Shown in pieces: positions 22,457 to 36,084 of a stretch of 64,000 nt of DNA (position 1 is its first letter; each line of letters opens with the position of its first letter). The stretch comes from Ciona intestinalis (Eukaryota > Chordata > Ascidiacea > Phlebobranchia > Cionidae). The position numbers and the translations under genes were made by a program. The notes beneath the pieces are model-generated. The model searched no databases. It was given only the letters and a program-made list of their open reading frames with translations, and was not told the origin of the DNA. Location: assembly GCF_000224145.3 (NCBI RefSeq), contig NC_020173.2:1231435-1295434 (forward strand), written 5' to 3'.

Positions 22457-24180
22457 TTAATCAATTGATGATACAAAACCATGAAGCATTTTGAAACAGT
22501 TTATATCCTGAAATTGTATAGGAAAATTTTAGGAAAATCTCAATACAAAATCTAAAACAGCTCAATCCATATTCATAAATATGACATTACATGTAGATTT
22601 GTGCTGCATTTCACAGAACTTTGTCATAATATGATTTTGAAAGGCAACATTTTTAGTAAAACATGATAACATTGTTCTAGTGTAAAGAATCGAGCTGTTC
22701 TGTTCGGTATCCATTATTGTCAACCACATCTGCACCACAGTACCACACATACAGCTATATACATGGAAACTTAAAACCGTATCTCAGTTCACTAACATTA
22801 CATACGCCCTTGTAGCATCGCTATCCATTGAACAAATATTACTGTACAGAGTAGAGTGCTGCTATGCGACAAGTAACAGCTTCGCTCACGTTCATCCGAT
22901 AATTAAATGCGCAAACAGTCAGAATAAATAAAACTAAATCGACTCATCCATTTCCTACAGTGCGTGACTCAGACTAAGGCTGGTAAGGAAGCCGTTTGCT
23001 CAGACGTTCCTTCAATCGATTTCAGCAGAAGCCCCGTGAAAAAAAGAAAAAAGCGGTTAGTAGCTGGCCCACCCAAGACGAAAGCGGAGCGGCGGTGAGA
23101 CTGCGATGTGCGCGGATTCGCACGAAACGCTGGCATGTTACTATTTGACAAAAAATAATCGAATTGACTTGTTTACCTTTAACAAGCGCGGGCGTTTTTC
23201 TCTTGTTGCGCTGCCTTCGTCTCGTTTTCCTTTCCCTCTTCGTTTGTGCACTTCATGCTCGGATGCGCTTGAATTAGCTCGTTTGCGTCATTCACCCGCG
23301 AAGCCTCGGAGCGGCGTATTCGTTAATTTGAGCGCCTTTCATGCTCGGCTTTACGACTTTTAAAGCGCAATTTGCCACCGGCTGCATATGAAAGCGACAA
23401 GAATATAATATACCGGCCACCTGAGATGGAGCCGTTAAATTTCAAGCGCCATGCGGTCGTAAAACCGACGGTGGAATGCTTCTGTGAAGACGGCCGCAGC
23501 TAATAGGATGGAGCGTCGCGGGAGATAAACCAGTTCCCTATGACGAATAAAAAACAGCTTTTGTGCTTCTGCCCTTCGAAAAAGCAATCCGATTTCACGG
23601 GTTTCGAATCCTATTTTATGACCAAATTTGGCTATTTGAAAATATTCACACCAAATCTTACATTCGAAATCCCCCTTTCAAGACCCCAATAATATGTTCT
23701 TGGTTAGTGTCAACGTAACTTTGGTTAGGGTTAAAGATTGGAAAATATAACAATATGGCTATTCTTGGCTTTTAGTACTGGTCATTTTAGATTCGGAATA
23801 ATAATAGGGCAAGATTAAAAGCGTCCCGGCACATAAACAAATGTCAGCGATAAGGATTATTGCGATACAACAGGCCAGAGCCGAAAAGGATTAAGAAAAT
23901 GAAAATTTACGGCTGTGTATAATCCATGAGAGATTATCTGTTGTCGTGGCGCACAGGTTAAAGAAACATAGCCTAAAAACTCACTCATTTTGGTATTTTA
24001 CTGCATTGAATCTGACTTCAGGCAAAAATCTGTTATGACAAGTCGGCGTTTTTGCGAAGCAATTAAACTGGCTGCAGACTGCAGTAGACCGCTATTCTGT
24101 GCTTGAACATCTGCGATGATAGATTTATACCACCAAAGCTACCCCAATACGCAAAAAATAGAGTTTTGGAAAAACAGGTA
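22457..24180. other. SUFU upstream region
   Basis: No gene recognised. About 22,960-23,560 is richer in CpG than the neighbourhood and contains many short open frames without homology, which fits a promoter or CpG-rich regulatory region for SUFU. Confidence 0.4.
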
Positions 24181-24362
24181 TATAGTAGGGTGGAGAAGAT
24201 GGGACACCTTTTCATTCTATATTCTTAATAAACAAAGAACATTCAAAGAATTATAAAATCGTATCCTCAGGACTTCCACAGACCGTTAACATTTTTTTCA
24301 AAACACGATTAGACTATCTGGATGTTATGTGTGAAAGGTGTCCTATCTTCCCCCACCCTATA
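24181..24362 (-). mobile_element. palindromic MITE copy
   Basis: Starts TATAGTAGGGTGGAGAAGAT, ends with CCTATCTTCCCCCACCC followed by TATA; the interior carries GACTTCCACAGACCGTTAAC. Confidence 0.87.
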
Positions 24363-24948
24363 AACAAAGTGAATATGTCTGCGCGCGAAGTTAAAGACGC
24401 AACATTATTGACGTAATCAAAATTGATGTGGTTTGGTAATCGATACGATAAGCAAAAGGCAGAATAACGCCAGTTGTATGCTAACACGTCAGCACGAATT
24501 GCTTTTGTATTTACGCATTACACTTTGGTAAATACAATGGCCTGTCAAAGTTTCGTTGATAACGAACCCAGCAAGTTACTCTTTCTGCTTATTTTGGCAA
24601 AGTTCGACATATACGCACACAGCACCTGGTCTCAACAAAATATCGCCTCGACCTTTTAAAATTGTTATCGAAATTAATAGGGCAAACGCAGCTGTTTTTG
24701 CCTAAAACACAATCGAAATTACTCTATGTTTTGCGGTTTTGTAATAGGGTTTATAGAATAGATTATCGACTGCATATTTACATTGTTTACGACACCAATA
24801 AATTGTTTATAATCGATGCCTGATTTAGTGTTAAATGCTGGTTGGGTGTTTGGCTTTTATGTTTTCTGTTTATAGCAATCATTTTTATCACCCTATGAAC
24901 TTTTAAAACTATCATTTATAAAACTAAGAGCATTTCAGAAATCATGGT

Positions 24949-25133
24949 AAATATGGAGTGGGGAAAGATGGGACACCTTTGGCACGTAATATCCAAATAT
25001 CCTGATCGTGTTTTAAACAATTAACAACGGTCTATGGAAAGCGTGAGGGTGCGGTTTATAATTCTTTAAATATGCTTTGTTTACTACCAAATGGGACGGA
25101 AAATAGAATAAAAAAGGTGTCCCACTCTACTAT
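24949..25133 (+). mobile_element. palindromic MITE copy, right end shortened
   Basis: Left end GGAGTGGGGAAAGATGGGAC; the right end is shortened to AGGTGTCCCACTCTACTATA. Confidence 0.83.
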
Positions 25134-25238
25134 ACCATCGATGGTATATAAGCGGTTTTGATAACGCCGTAAGTAAAGGTCGGTACAAGTATTCCAAAAC
25201 AACTCCTATATTAGTAAATGTTTAAGTTGGTTATCATG

Positions 25239-25403
25239 TATATTAGGGTGGGGAAAGATAGGACACCTTTTGACTCTATTTGGTTGTCCCATTTGGTAGT
25301 GAACAAAGCATATTTAAAGAATTTTAAACCGCACCCTCAACACGATCAGGATATTTGGATATTATGTGCTAAAAGTGTCCCATCTTTCCCTAACCCACTA
25401 TAT
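25239..25403 (-). mobile_element. palindromic MITE copy
   Basis: Starts TATTAGGGTGGGGAAAGATA and ends CATCTTTCCCTAACCCACTA; lies 106 bp from the preceding oppositely oriented copy. An open frame at 25218-25523 is only this element read through. Confidence 0.85.
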
Positions 25404-26189
25404 AACAACATAAATAACATAATTTTTGTCTCCTCGAAAACGATAGCAAAGGTCATGTTATTTAAAGAACAAAGCGAATTAAGGGAATCAACAGCAAAAC
25501 AGCAGTTGCAAAACACGCTATGAATATACGTGTGATGAAAACGTCAGTTAAAAAGCGTGGCTCTTGCATCCCAAAATGTGTGTGAATGTGACATAATAAT
25601 CTTAAGTCAATTGAGGACCACGATGTTAAATAATAACAGTATTTCGAGAACTGCTGCCGCTGTAGGTTGAAAGCTTTATTTATGGTTTACCGTGCAGCAT
25701 TTTAACAAATTCAAAAAAATACCTTGGTAATGTTTAACACCTATATATGCCTTTCTGTTTTAAAGGGTATATACAAACCCAGGTGCGGTTAATCGATCAA
25801 AAAGAAATATAAGCATCGGAGCAAAGGTTTTTATAGAACATCACCTGAAGGGCATGTTGCCTGTCAAAACTGCATTATAAATCTTATCAATAAAGTAAAA
25901 TGCGGACCGCAGTTAAAACTCACGCGTTCGGGCCTTATCACGGTGGGAAATGCAATCTCATGTTTTTTATTAATTCAACGGCCGCTATATATGGGTATTC
26001 AATTGTGCGCATATTATAGGTTCAGACCAGCTGCTACAAAGGTTAACCGAGTCGCTTTTAAGGTATTTTAAAACCTAATTAAAACTAACCAACTATAGTT
26101 AGCCTGTTAGCGTTTAATGCATAGCATATGCCACTATATGCATCTGGATTAAACAGGTATATGCTTAATGTAAACCTTTTGTATAGGCT

Positions 26190-26422
26190 ATATATAGTGG
26201 GGTGGGAGAAAATGGAATACCTTTTAGCACATAATATAGTGGGGTGGGGGAAGATGGGACACCTTTAGCACAAAATATACTGGTCGTGTTTTAAACAATT
26301 AACAATGGTCTATGAAAGTCGCGAGGGCAAGGTTTTATAATTCTTTGAATGTTCTTTGTTTACTACCAAAATGTACGAGAAAATAGAATGAAAGGTGTCC
26401 CATCTTCCCCCACTTTACTATA
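26190..26422 (+). mobile_element. tandem MITE: 45-bp stub plus full copy
   Basis: The first 45 bp of one element (to TTAGCACATAA) run directly into a complete second copy starting near 26235. The second copy is nearly identical to the MITE in MOV10L1 intron 1, so both are probably young. Confidence 0.85.
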
Positions 26423-26842
26423 TACAACAGCGGTAGGGCTAGATTCGTAAAACATCCTCAATGTTATAAGTTTAAAAGCAAGGTATAGCAGATTTTCGTA
26501 TTCCCCGTACACTAGTGCCCAAATTGGAAAAATCAAACTCTCCGAAGTATATCCACGATCACGCGAGAATTTAGACATGTAAATCGGTCGTTTGGATCCT
26601 GTATCCACTTTTGCTAAAAAAAAATCGAATGCCGTTTTGTAATACGAATATATATAAATCATAAAATATCGTATCGATCCGATGTCATATCAAATCAATT
26701 TAGGCTACAACCATTTTGACGACGGTAACCTGGCGCGCCGCTAAGTGGATATCCGATATCACCCAGTTGAAAAAGCTGCAGTCATCGACAACACGATTTT
26801 TACGCGTAAAGACTGAAGCAAAATTATTATATGGAAAAGCTT

Positions 26843-27895
26843 GTCAGGGTCAAAGTTAGTATAGACCAAGTTAGGAAACGGATTGTAAAACAACGAGTCT
26901 TGTTATCCATTGTCTCGCGTCTATGACGTCATAGTCGCCACCATTACGGAGCCCACAGCATAGCATTTTATCATTGCTGGCTGCTGTTTTTCGTTTAAAT
27001 ATTGCGATCTTTTAAAAACCAAGCACTTCTGCGCGTAAAAATGGCTTTCTACTAATGTTTTATATTATCACAATAATAAACCTCACAAAAATAATCAACT
27101 TTTATTGAACACTCAATCGATTAAAGAGTAAAAAAACAGAAAATATCAAGTTTACTAACCAAAAACATAAAAGAACATGTTTAAAATATAAAAATACAAA
27201 CAAAAACGCATAACATTATCATCAACTGGTGTATCTAGCTGCAGTTTTGCATGCAAATTGCGGTGAATTTTACTTTTTGGCTCACAAATTTAACACGTAT
27301 ACCCGGTAACGAAACTTAAGGTATCTTTGTAAAATTTGCCTAATATCGAAGTGACATTGAGGAAAACAATACTGAGTTACTATTTTTGGTCCTCTGCTTG
27401 AATTAGTAAGCTACCTTTTTTGCGTTCCGGGTCTTTATGAAATCGGAAAACGCGAACATCTTATCTGCTAGTACTTAAGCAGTTTGGAGCTGCATGTCCA
27501 CTCATGTTGGATTATAAATGTAGTAAAGAATGGCTCTGTTGATTCGTAGGTATGATCATATACTATTATGTAAACTAAGCTGATTGCTGCTAATCTTAAT
27601 CCACAACGTAAAGTACCCTGTTAAACCACACTGTACGCCAAAAACCAGTCAAAATACTAATTTACTCCACATTAATTCCTAGATTTTATATTATATAACA
27701 AGATTTATATTATAAATTATATTTTAAATGTTAAAACAACCGCTATACGTGTTTTCTAGCTTTGTATTGCTTACAAGAACTAAATGAACACATGCCGACC
27801 ATGCATTTGTATAGGCGATTCACGCTCTGTGGGCTCCGTAATGGCGGACACGAGCGCCGTTTCCTAACTTGGTCTATACTAACTTTGGTCAGGGT
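26843..27895. mobile_element. hAT-like nonautonomous DNA transposon with 8-bp TSD
   Basis: Element 26851-27887 (1,037 bp) has inverted ends identical over 30 bp (CAAAGTTAGTATAGACCAAG and on), and a second inverted block containing ATTACGGAGCCCACAG about 45-90 bp further in. Identical 8-bp duplications GTCAGGGT flank it at 26843-26850 and 27888-27895. Eight-base duplications are the mark of hAT elements. No transposase frame is seen inside, so it depends on an enzyme supplied elsewhere. The left arm has about 45 bp absent from the right arm. Confidence 0.88.
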
Positions 27896-28489
27896 AACAC
27901 CTGCATATAACGAACGACCAACCTGTTAATTTTTAAGTTTTAAAAAATTCCCTGGTATTTCCAATTCTTTAGACTTGACTTGCGTTTTACAACGAATTTT
28001 CGTAAGTTCCACCTCGAATTTCGTGGTGTATTTCAAAAAAATTATGCATAAAATTCGACCAGTACCTGCATGCAAATTTAGCCATATCAATGTTTATGGC
28101 TACTTGACACGTGCAGCAACTATTTGAAATCTGTGTTGCCAAACCAGTATTCAGTTCGTAAAGATGCCCTTTGCGACAAACATAAACAGGTTATTTTATG
28201 GCGGGTTTTAAAAATCAAACACATTTTGTGATAAAGAGTACCGTAAATATAAAAGGGAAAACATTACATTGGGTGCTTCCGCTCATTTTATGGTGTCGAA
28301 AGTGGAAAGTTTGTTTGGATTAGTTTAATCATTTACAGCACTGCTGAAGAATCTGTTGTTTGATTGGTTGTTTAAACAGCACACGCCCACAAACTTATCT
28401 GACCGACTTTCAGTTCATAGTCAGAAATTCTACATAGGCGGTTATATTTGAAAGTGCAATTTGATTTTAAACTACACTGAATATTTACG
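27896..28489. other. upstream region of PNP
   Basis: AT-rich noncoding sequence before the PNP start. No repeat or other gene is recognised; it presumably contains the PNP promoter. Confidence 0.4.
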
Positions 28490-31362
28490 ATGACTTCCAG
28501 GTAAGATTACTGTTGTGCTGCGTTTAAATATCAAGTAACTTTACATATATTCCTTATGTTGTCTCTGCTCCAGAGTATTCCATGGTGTAAATAGAGTAGT
28601 TTGTTTTGTCCTGGTAATCGCGAACGTAAAACCTGCGGACTCGCGTATCAATATTGACACCATTAATTAGTGTTTAGTTGGGAAAATCCAAGTTTATTAA
28701 CAGTTTCTGTGTATTAAACCATAAACTAGGAACAGAGAGTAAAAACGCAAGAAATGTATAGGTTTGTATTTATTTGATTGGATTTTTCACCATTACCTAC
28801 CTGTTATACTTTGGGTTATCTATGTATTGCCAATAAATTAATATATTTGATAATGTTGCATTTAGCATTACCTATAATGAGGACATGCTCAGATGGTAAA
28901 CTTTTTTTAAACAAAAGGCTTTGTATTGGTTAACTTTAAATAAGACCTTGACTCTCTGCTAATTTTATTTACCTTGTTTAGTTCAAATGAGGGTTACAGC
29001 ACAGAAAAGGTCCGAGTATCGGCAGATTTTCTCAAGTCAAAGATGGGCAATGTAAAACCTAAAATTGGAATCATTTGTGGATCTGGACTGAGTGGTCTTG
29101 GAGAAGTAGTGGAAAATAAAATAGTCGTAAAATACAGCGAGATTCCTTCCTTTGTTGAATCTACTGGTATTTCTGATTGAATCTTACGAGTTGTATATTT
29201 TGTCATATTAACAAAATATACAAATGTAGAAACTTATATTTGCATTTAAATCAAAGTCAACACATTAAAATCACAATTATTAAAAAAAAAAATGATTGAA
29301 AAATATAATATATTTTAAAAGTTTGTGTTTAATTTTGTTTTTACTCATTATTTTTTTCCAGTGCCCGGTCACAAAGGCCAGTTAGTGTTTGGGCAAATAA
29401 GTGGAAAGGACGTGGTTTGTATGCAAGGCAGATTTCATCCATACGAAGGTTATCCTGGATGGGTGGTAAGTTATGTTAAGATTAAGTGTGATTTGTTTAA
29501 TGCTCCAGTTTAGTCAGAGTGTGGCATGTTATATGGCATGTGGTGGTATCTCTATATATAACTTATATGTGGTAACTGTGTATACAATGGTGCAGCCACG
29601 GGGGGGTTCGGGGTCGTGATCCCTCTTTTAAACCAAAAGAAAAATTTTTTTTTTTAAATTAAAAAAATTTGAAAAAATTTTTGATTAAAACCCCCCCCCC
29701 ATATTTTTTTCTGGTTGCGTCACTGTGTGTATACATAGGCCTATATTGATGTAAATATAGACCAATGCATATATGTGAAGTAAATAGAGGGATACATGTC
29801 AACGTCCTAATGGTTTATAGGCATTATAAAAGTATGCTGTGCAAACGGAATGTTTGAAGTTGTTATATAACTGTCATTAATATGAACAAAGTACACAATA
29901 ATCTTGAAAGTAAAACTCGTACGTTACATATGTAATAAATTTTATCTTTCATGATTTATAGTCTTGTGTTTCATTTATAATTCATTTAACTGGACAATCG
30001 GACATGTAAGAAAAAAACAATTATTCACCATAAGTGGTAACTTATAAGCAGGCATAAGATATATAAAACGGAACACATGTGTTATAACGACTGTCTTTTC
30101 CCACCAGGCAAAGATAAAATAAAAAAGTTACATTTATTCTTGTAATACCCTAAAATCCATATTTTTTTTAAGGTTGGATTCCCACTTCGTGTAATGAAAC
30201 TTATTGGAATTGAGATGGTTTTGGCCACGAATGCTGCTGGTGGAATAAACCCAGAGTTTAAAGTGGGGGATTTCATGCTGATTAAGGATCACATTAGTTT
30301 TACTGGACTTGCTGGTTACACCCCACTAGTTGGTCCAAATGATAGCAGGTAAAAATACTAGAGTAAAATCTGAAAGGGCTGAATTGTGTATGTCAGCTTG
30401 TCTGGGATTATTCAACTTATTAAAGCTCACCCCCACCCACCCCCAACGAAGATCCTAACAAAACTCGCGCCTCCCTTTTTATTTAATTTTTATAATACAT
30501 GTTACACTTTTCTTTATTGTTTTTCGCGCCCCCCTTATGAGTCTTACCAGTTTACAGTTAAATTAAAAAAGTTTGATTAAAAAACGTTTTTTGTTTTCCA
30601 TGCATTAACACTTTGGAAAAATTATATTTTCAAGTTTTGCTGCATGGCAAACAAAACAATAATCTGTAATGTTTTTGTGCCAGAGATCTGTCCTTGATAA
30701 AAGTATTATGTCTGGTAGCTGTAGAACAGTTATCGTTAATTTGCAAATTGTGCTTTAAAATGAATTGTTCCCTAAAATACAACAAACAACATCTTTATTT
30801 AGTTTTGGACCAAGATTCCCTCCCATGAATGATGCATATGATAAAAACTTAAGGACACTATTCAAGCAGTGTGCGAGTGATTTAGGATATGATGACTTCA
30901 TGAGAGATGGGGTGTATTGCAATGTATTTGGTCCTTCATATGAAACTATTGCAGAGTTGAGGTTATTGCTTAAACTTGGTGGGGATGCTGCAGGTAAGTG
31001 TATTGTTCATTTTCACATTCTTTGCATTAATTAATTTACTGGAAAACAAATACAGTTATATAGAATGACATGTTTTTGCTTATATTGCTGAAGGGTGCTT
31101 GTTAATGTTGTTAAAACATCTTAATACAGTAGACCGATCCAGTTTAAAATTTGTTTTCTTTGCAGGTATGAGCACTGTTCAAGAGGTAGTGACAGCACGT
31201 CACTGTGGTATTAAAGTGATTGCCTGTTCGCTTATCACAAACGAATGTATATTAGAGTATGATACCGACAAAACCGTTTGCCATGACGAGGTGCTGCAAA
31301 CTGCCAATGACAGGGCACATCAGATGCAAACTTTAGTGGCAAAGTTTATTGGGAAGTGCTGA
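28490..31362 (+). CDS. PNP: Purine nucleoside phosphorylase
   Basis: Cytosolic trimeric enzyme splitting inosine and guanosine into base and ribose-1-phosphate. Six exons: 28490-28500, 28982-29166, 29362-29465, 30173-30348, 30803-30993, 31166-31362; phases agree, 287 aa (human 289). The first exon codes only MTS plus two bases. Active-site residues known from human PNP are present: Ser33 in [10 protein letters not shown], His86/Tyr88 in [10 protein letters not shown], Glu201 in GPSYETIAE (human F200 is Tyr), Met219 in GMSTVQE, Asn243 in SLITNECI and His257 in CHDEVL. TNAAGG is intact. Introns carry one old SINE fragment and G-rich/C-rich tracts. Confidence 0.95.
29594..29728. repeat. G-run / C-run inverted repeat in PNP intron 3
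   Basis: A GTGCAGCCACGGGGGGG block and a CCCCCCCCCC block with GGTTGCGTCAC are placed as inverted arms about 60 bp apart with A/T runs between. It looks like a small inverted-repeat element, family unknown. Confidence 0.45.
30034..30122 (+). mobile_element. tRNA-headed SINE, 3' fragment
   Basis: Old fragment in PNP intron 3: GGTAACTTATAAGCAGGCAT, ATATAAAACGGAACAC, GTTATAACGACTGTC. Confidence 0.7.
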
Positions 31363-31898
31363 AACTTGAGCAAGCCCAATATGCTTTACTAAGGCTCGCT
31401 TAAACACAAGCTTCTATAATGAAATATTTACCCAACGTATTTGGCTTATTGTATCTTTTTTGCTAACAAGTTCCTTTTTTTGCTAACAAGTTCATCTTTG
31501 CAATATGAACTACTTGCTTTTGCTTCTGCATACGTTATCCTATAATCGTCTTGTGATCTGCAGTTTTTACCGAATTTTGCTTCATGTGGTGTGTTTATCT
31601 ATGTATGACATGACTGGGCCAAAATATAAAGTTCCAATACAAAGTGCAAATGTATTTCCAATTACTCACAGTAAAACTATTCAGAATAAGGTACAAATTC
31701 ACCAGGAGACTTGACAAATATTGCACAAGACACCACTATGATTATCATACTACTGTCACTATAAGCTGGCAACAGATGATTGGCAACTTTCTACAAAGGT
31801 GCAAACAGAACTTCATACGTATTACATCAATATGACAAAAAATATTACAGACACTAACAAAGGTTGCCCTTTATGGCACATTTAGAGTGGCGTTTAAA
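31363..31898. other. intergenic: PNP and CCDC149 3' ends
   Basis: Convergent gene ends; AT-rich with no additional gene. A short duplication (TTTTTTTGCTAACAAGTTC-like) occurs at about 31457-31494. Confidence 0.4.
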
Positions 31899-34800
31899 TC
31901 ATGCACTGCATGTTTCACGCTCATTTTCAGCAACCTCCGATAAAGAAGTGGAATTATTTTCATTGTGACCACAACAGTTACTGTTATCATCAGTTTTATC
32001 AACTGTTGGGTTATTATTTGCACACAAATCTGGCATAACATCTTGTAAAGACAAATTCTCAAACGAGCCGGACACATTGGCAGCCTCTACATTGTTCAAC
32101 ACATCAGTATCTGTCACAGGCTGCTCAAAATCTTTCACAGTATTATCCATATCGATCGGCACATTACCGAAATCAACACCCTTCCCGTTATGCTCTGTGT
32201 GCAGTGGTGTCTTATCAGTATCAGAAGTAAATTCACAGCCATTACCTGAAGGTTCATAAACAAAAATTACAAGAACAAAGCAAATTGCTAGATCAGGGTA
32301 AAATTTATGGAACTTACAGTTAAAATATCTAATTGCTAATGAATCAACTTACTCTGAACATTCCAGAGTCCACCAACTTCTAATGTTTTTAATTTCTTCT
32401 CCAGCTCGGAAACTCTTTGACCTAAAATTCTAAACAAATAATGATTTTGAGTATTCTGTGGTACTGCTATAGTTTGTTTCACTGTATGTTGTGTACGGGT
32501 ACATAAATTTAATTAATTTACTCTTAAAATACAGAAATACCTTTCTGCTAAAATGCCAATATACAGCAAAAATGCTTCACCTATGTAACCATGTTATAAT
32601 CTCTGTTGTTGTTCGGTCACACAAGATAAATAGGTAAGATTCCTTCTATCAATTAGGTGTAGCATGTTTAACATGGTTTACTCACTTATTTGTGCTCCTT
32701 AAATGATGCATTGCAAGGTTTTTATCATTGATGGTTTCCAGTAATGCGGAAACTATAGATTGTAAATCAGCAACTTGTTCAGGTGAATTGGTGTTAAAAC
32801 CTGAACATATACTGTGTTTAGAATTACCACATATATTACTGTTATACGGTATATTTGCGATAAAACATGTTAAAATATAAATTCCTAACACGCCAAAACA
32901 AACGATTATGTCGCACAAGAATTTGGGTATTCCTTGATATATTACGTTATCTAAAGCCTAAAGCTGCCGTGTTAAAGGTTACGAAAGCTTTTACGAGCTG
33001 CCGTCTTTTGATCTGAATTTCGTTGGAAAAATACCCGATTAAAAATTCGCAGTAACATCTGAATGTTTTTGTTGTGATCATACCAATATACTATCAGTGC
33101 AAAACACCCGTACGGTAAAAGTTGTAATTTCATTTATTAATGGTCAATTGTATGTGTTATCAGCTATTTGAAGATGAACCATGTAATATGGCAATTAAAC
33201 TAACATTTTAACCAAATATGAAACATCAGACCTTTCAATAACATTTGCTTGAGCTGCTTGGGGGATACCACAGTGCCCGCAGACCTCAGATTTCCCAACT
33301 TTATCGACTCATCTCCTCCAGTCTTTTTTGAGATAAGGATGGACTAAAAACAACAGATCAGTCACGGCAAATATATCATTATACATGACTTGTTTGCGTT
33401 ACAAATTAACAGCGCTGGTGAAACAACACAGAGTAATGAGGTTGATAACAGAAATGCTTCAGGAGTCAGTTTTCACAATTACAGCCTAATGAGACCAGGG
33501 TACTTGATTTTCTATGTTTAAAAGTGTGAAAATTTTCCAATTAAGCTTGTTCTGTTATTCTAAGTCTATTGTGTGTTTATACAGAATAAAAAGTGCTTTA
33601 AAATATGTTCTGGTAGATAAAATGTATCTTGAGTTGAATATGAGATACCGAATTGTGAAAATTACCTTGTATTTGTTGACTTGGGTGTGCAGAGTGTTTT
33701 TCTCTTTTTGACACTGACTGATGCGTTCTTGTAAATACCTGACAAAAAGAATTTTTCATTTGTGTACGCCAAGTAAACAAAATATATATTCCATACACAA
33801 CTTAAAACTTGCATAAATCATTTAGACTGGTCTGCTATGTTCAAAATAAACAAAACCAAAGCTCCATATTATGTGCAGAAACAGGATGTTCAGAAACGTC
33901 CTATTGAACCAATGTCCTGATAAACTTCCTTTTGGCCAAATACACAAGGATGTCCAGATAAAAAAGACCAATATTTATCTTATCACAACAACCTACTTAT
34001 TCTCCATGCAAAGCGCATCAATGTCGACAATCCTGCTTTTATCTCCAGACAACACATGGGATAATTCCTTGTTCAACCTTTCCCCTTTCAATCTATACAT
34101 TTCAGCTTCTTGCTTTGCTTCCATGGTTACTTCTACTTGACACATGTACTCTTTATGCCAGTTTTCACCCTGATTTAACAACAAAAGTTACAGAATAAAG
34201 ACATATAATGTTAATATGCCTCCTTCCCCCTTATTTACACTTTTTTAAAGTGTAAAACACCCCTTTAAAAAAATATCGCCGAAACCCCACAAACGGAAGA
34301 TTATTTTTGAATGTTAAGGTATTGGTAATGACAAATTTTACTTTGAACAATGAAAAAAATGCAAATCATCTTCAGCTCTGCACTTCAGTTGCTTTGTTGT
34401 CGTTCCCTTTGCATAGATTAATTGTGAGCTTGCTATCTTGGGCAACCTGTATGTGGTTGCTGAAGACGTCGTTCACAGACAGAACTTATTTTAACAAAAA
34501 ATTAAATTACATAAATTAAAAAATACCAAAAAAACTTAAAAGATCACATAATAACCTGCTGTTGAGCTTGTTCAAGTTCCGATACTAATTTCTCACGCTC
34601 ATGTAATGGAAAATGTCTTGCACCAATTCCTTCATCACCAATTCTTTGACGTGCAAATTTTTCTCGGAGTAACTGAATACAAATGTTATATGAGTATTGA
34701 CCAAAAAGTTATACATGTCGTATGATAGAATTATGTCCAGATACTAATTTCAATGATTCAGGTCTGGAGTTTTGAAATTTTGAATTTGACCTTAATAATG

Positions 34801-35489
34801 TCCACAAATTTATTTTCGGACATTTCATTGTTACACCATGGGTATTAAAAATATAGTTGTTTCACCTTTATATCTCCAAGTGCTTCATTTAGTTTTTGTT
34901 GCAACATCTCACTGTGTCTCTGATGACCCAACTTTTGATTCTTTGTATCACGCAGAACTCGAATCAGTTTCGCTTTATCACTCAGCATTGCAAAGTCTGC
35001 CTGCTGCCGCTTTAAAGCCTGTAAAATAGTTCACAACATAAAAATAAGGCAGATTTTAAAAAGAAGCAAAATGTGATACACACTTAAAAAATATGACAGC
35101 AGTCAGCATTTTAACAGATTAGTACAGTAGCAAAATTGAAAAAAATATCAGCTCTGTGAAATTCTTTTATGAAATTTTCTTACTTGGCATCGTTCTTGTA
35201 GTTTCTCTGCCATCATCTTAAACTGATCTCGCTCTTTTTGCGCTGTTTCCAAATCTTTGGAGATGATCAGCAGAGCTTCACTTTTGCTTTGCAGTTTTCT
35301 CTTGAATATCTGATGCTACAGAAACATAAACACGTTTTAAATATGTATTAACTACATTTCTAAGGTTTATAAAGTATTCAATTAGAATAACACGCCCTGA
35401 TGAAACTTTGTTTCTATGCATAAACAAGAATTTTTTACCTCTGCGATAAGTGCTTGCCATTCTGGATCATTTCTTTCACGTCTAGACAT
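31899..35489 (-). CDS. CCDC149: Coiled-coil domain-containing protein 149
   Basis: Coiled-coil protein of unknown biochemical role. Ten exons from the 5' end: 35439-35489, 35184-35315, 34866-35018, 34556-34672, 33997-34169, 33666-33738, 33232-33343, 32686-32800, 32353-32429, 31899-32245; phases agree, 449 aa (human about 474). Heptad-rich throughout. Blocks matching human CCDC149: FARQRIGDEGIGARHF, ERLNKELSHVLSGDKSRIVD, DALCMENKYLQERI, SPKQLKQMLL, IVSALLETINDKNLAMHH and LEKKLKTLEVGGLWNV. The last exon is an acidic, Asn/Asp-rich tail without homology that I recognise. An acceptor TTTTTAACCAG ends 8 bases before the ATG, a likely spliced-leader site. Confidence 0.93.
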
Positions 35490-36084
35490 TGTGAATACTG
35501 GTTAAAAATAAGCACCACATCAGCAGATCAACAAGTACTACTCCCAACACCTAAAGAGAAGTAACAAATCAATGTGTATAAACATAATATATCTTATCCT
35601 ATTTATTCTGTGATGTGTTTTGAGGTAATACATTCTACAACTTTACATGTATAGTTTTAACTCCCACTATATCATATTAAATTACAATGAATACATATAT
35701 AACTTTAATATAAAATGTTTACGGTTTGAAACAACAACAAACAAAATTTCAAAATCGTGACCAAAGTCGAAACGTAAATAAATTGCAAAACTGCTTGTGC
35801 GCATGGAAATAGCATATTTATAGGGAGCTAAGTTTCAATTTCATGGTCGGTTAATAGAAAGTCATTTCTGAGGTTAATGTATTAATTGAAATATTTTAAT
35901 TTGTGTTTCAACCAGTGACATTACGGATGCTTCTCGCTTGACTCCTCGGTTTATTGGGCACATATTAATTTTCGTTTTTTATGTATAGCCGAAAATTTTT
36001 ACGACACACGGGACCACTAAATTGGAGCAGTCGCTGTTAGATTTCTTGCCTAGTAACACATATGCATACAAAGTAGTGCAGAGC

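Noticed and set aside
23106-23363. 85-codon open frame upstream of SUFU
   Set aside because: It lies in a CpG-rich region where stops are rarer; no homology or splice partners are seen.
25218-25523. 101-codon open frame on +
   Set aside because: It is formed largely by a MITE copy; the peptide only reflects the repeat.
26363-26662. 99-codon open frame on -
   Set aside because: It starts in MITE sequence and has no conserved domain or splice context.
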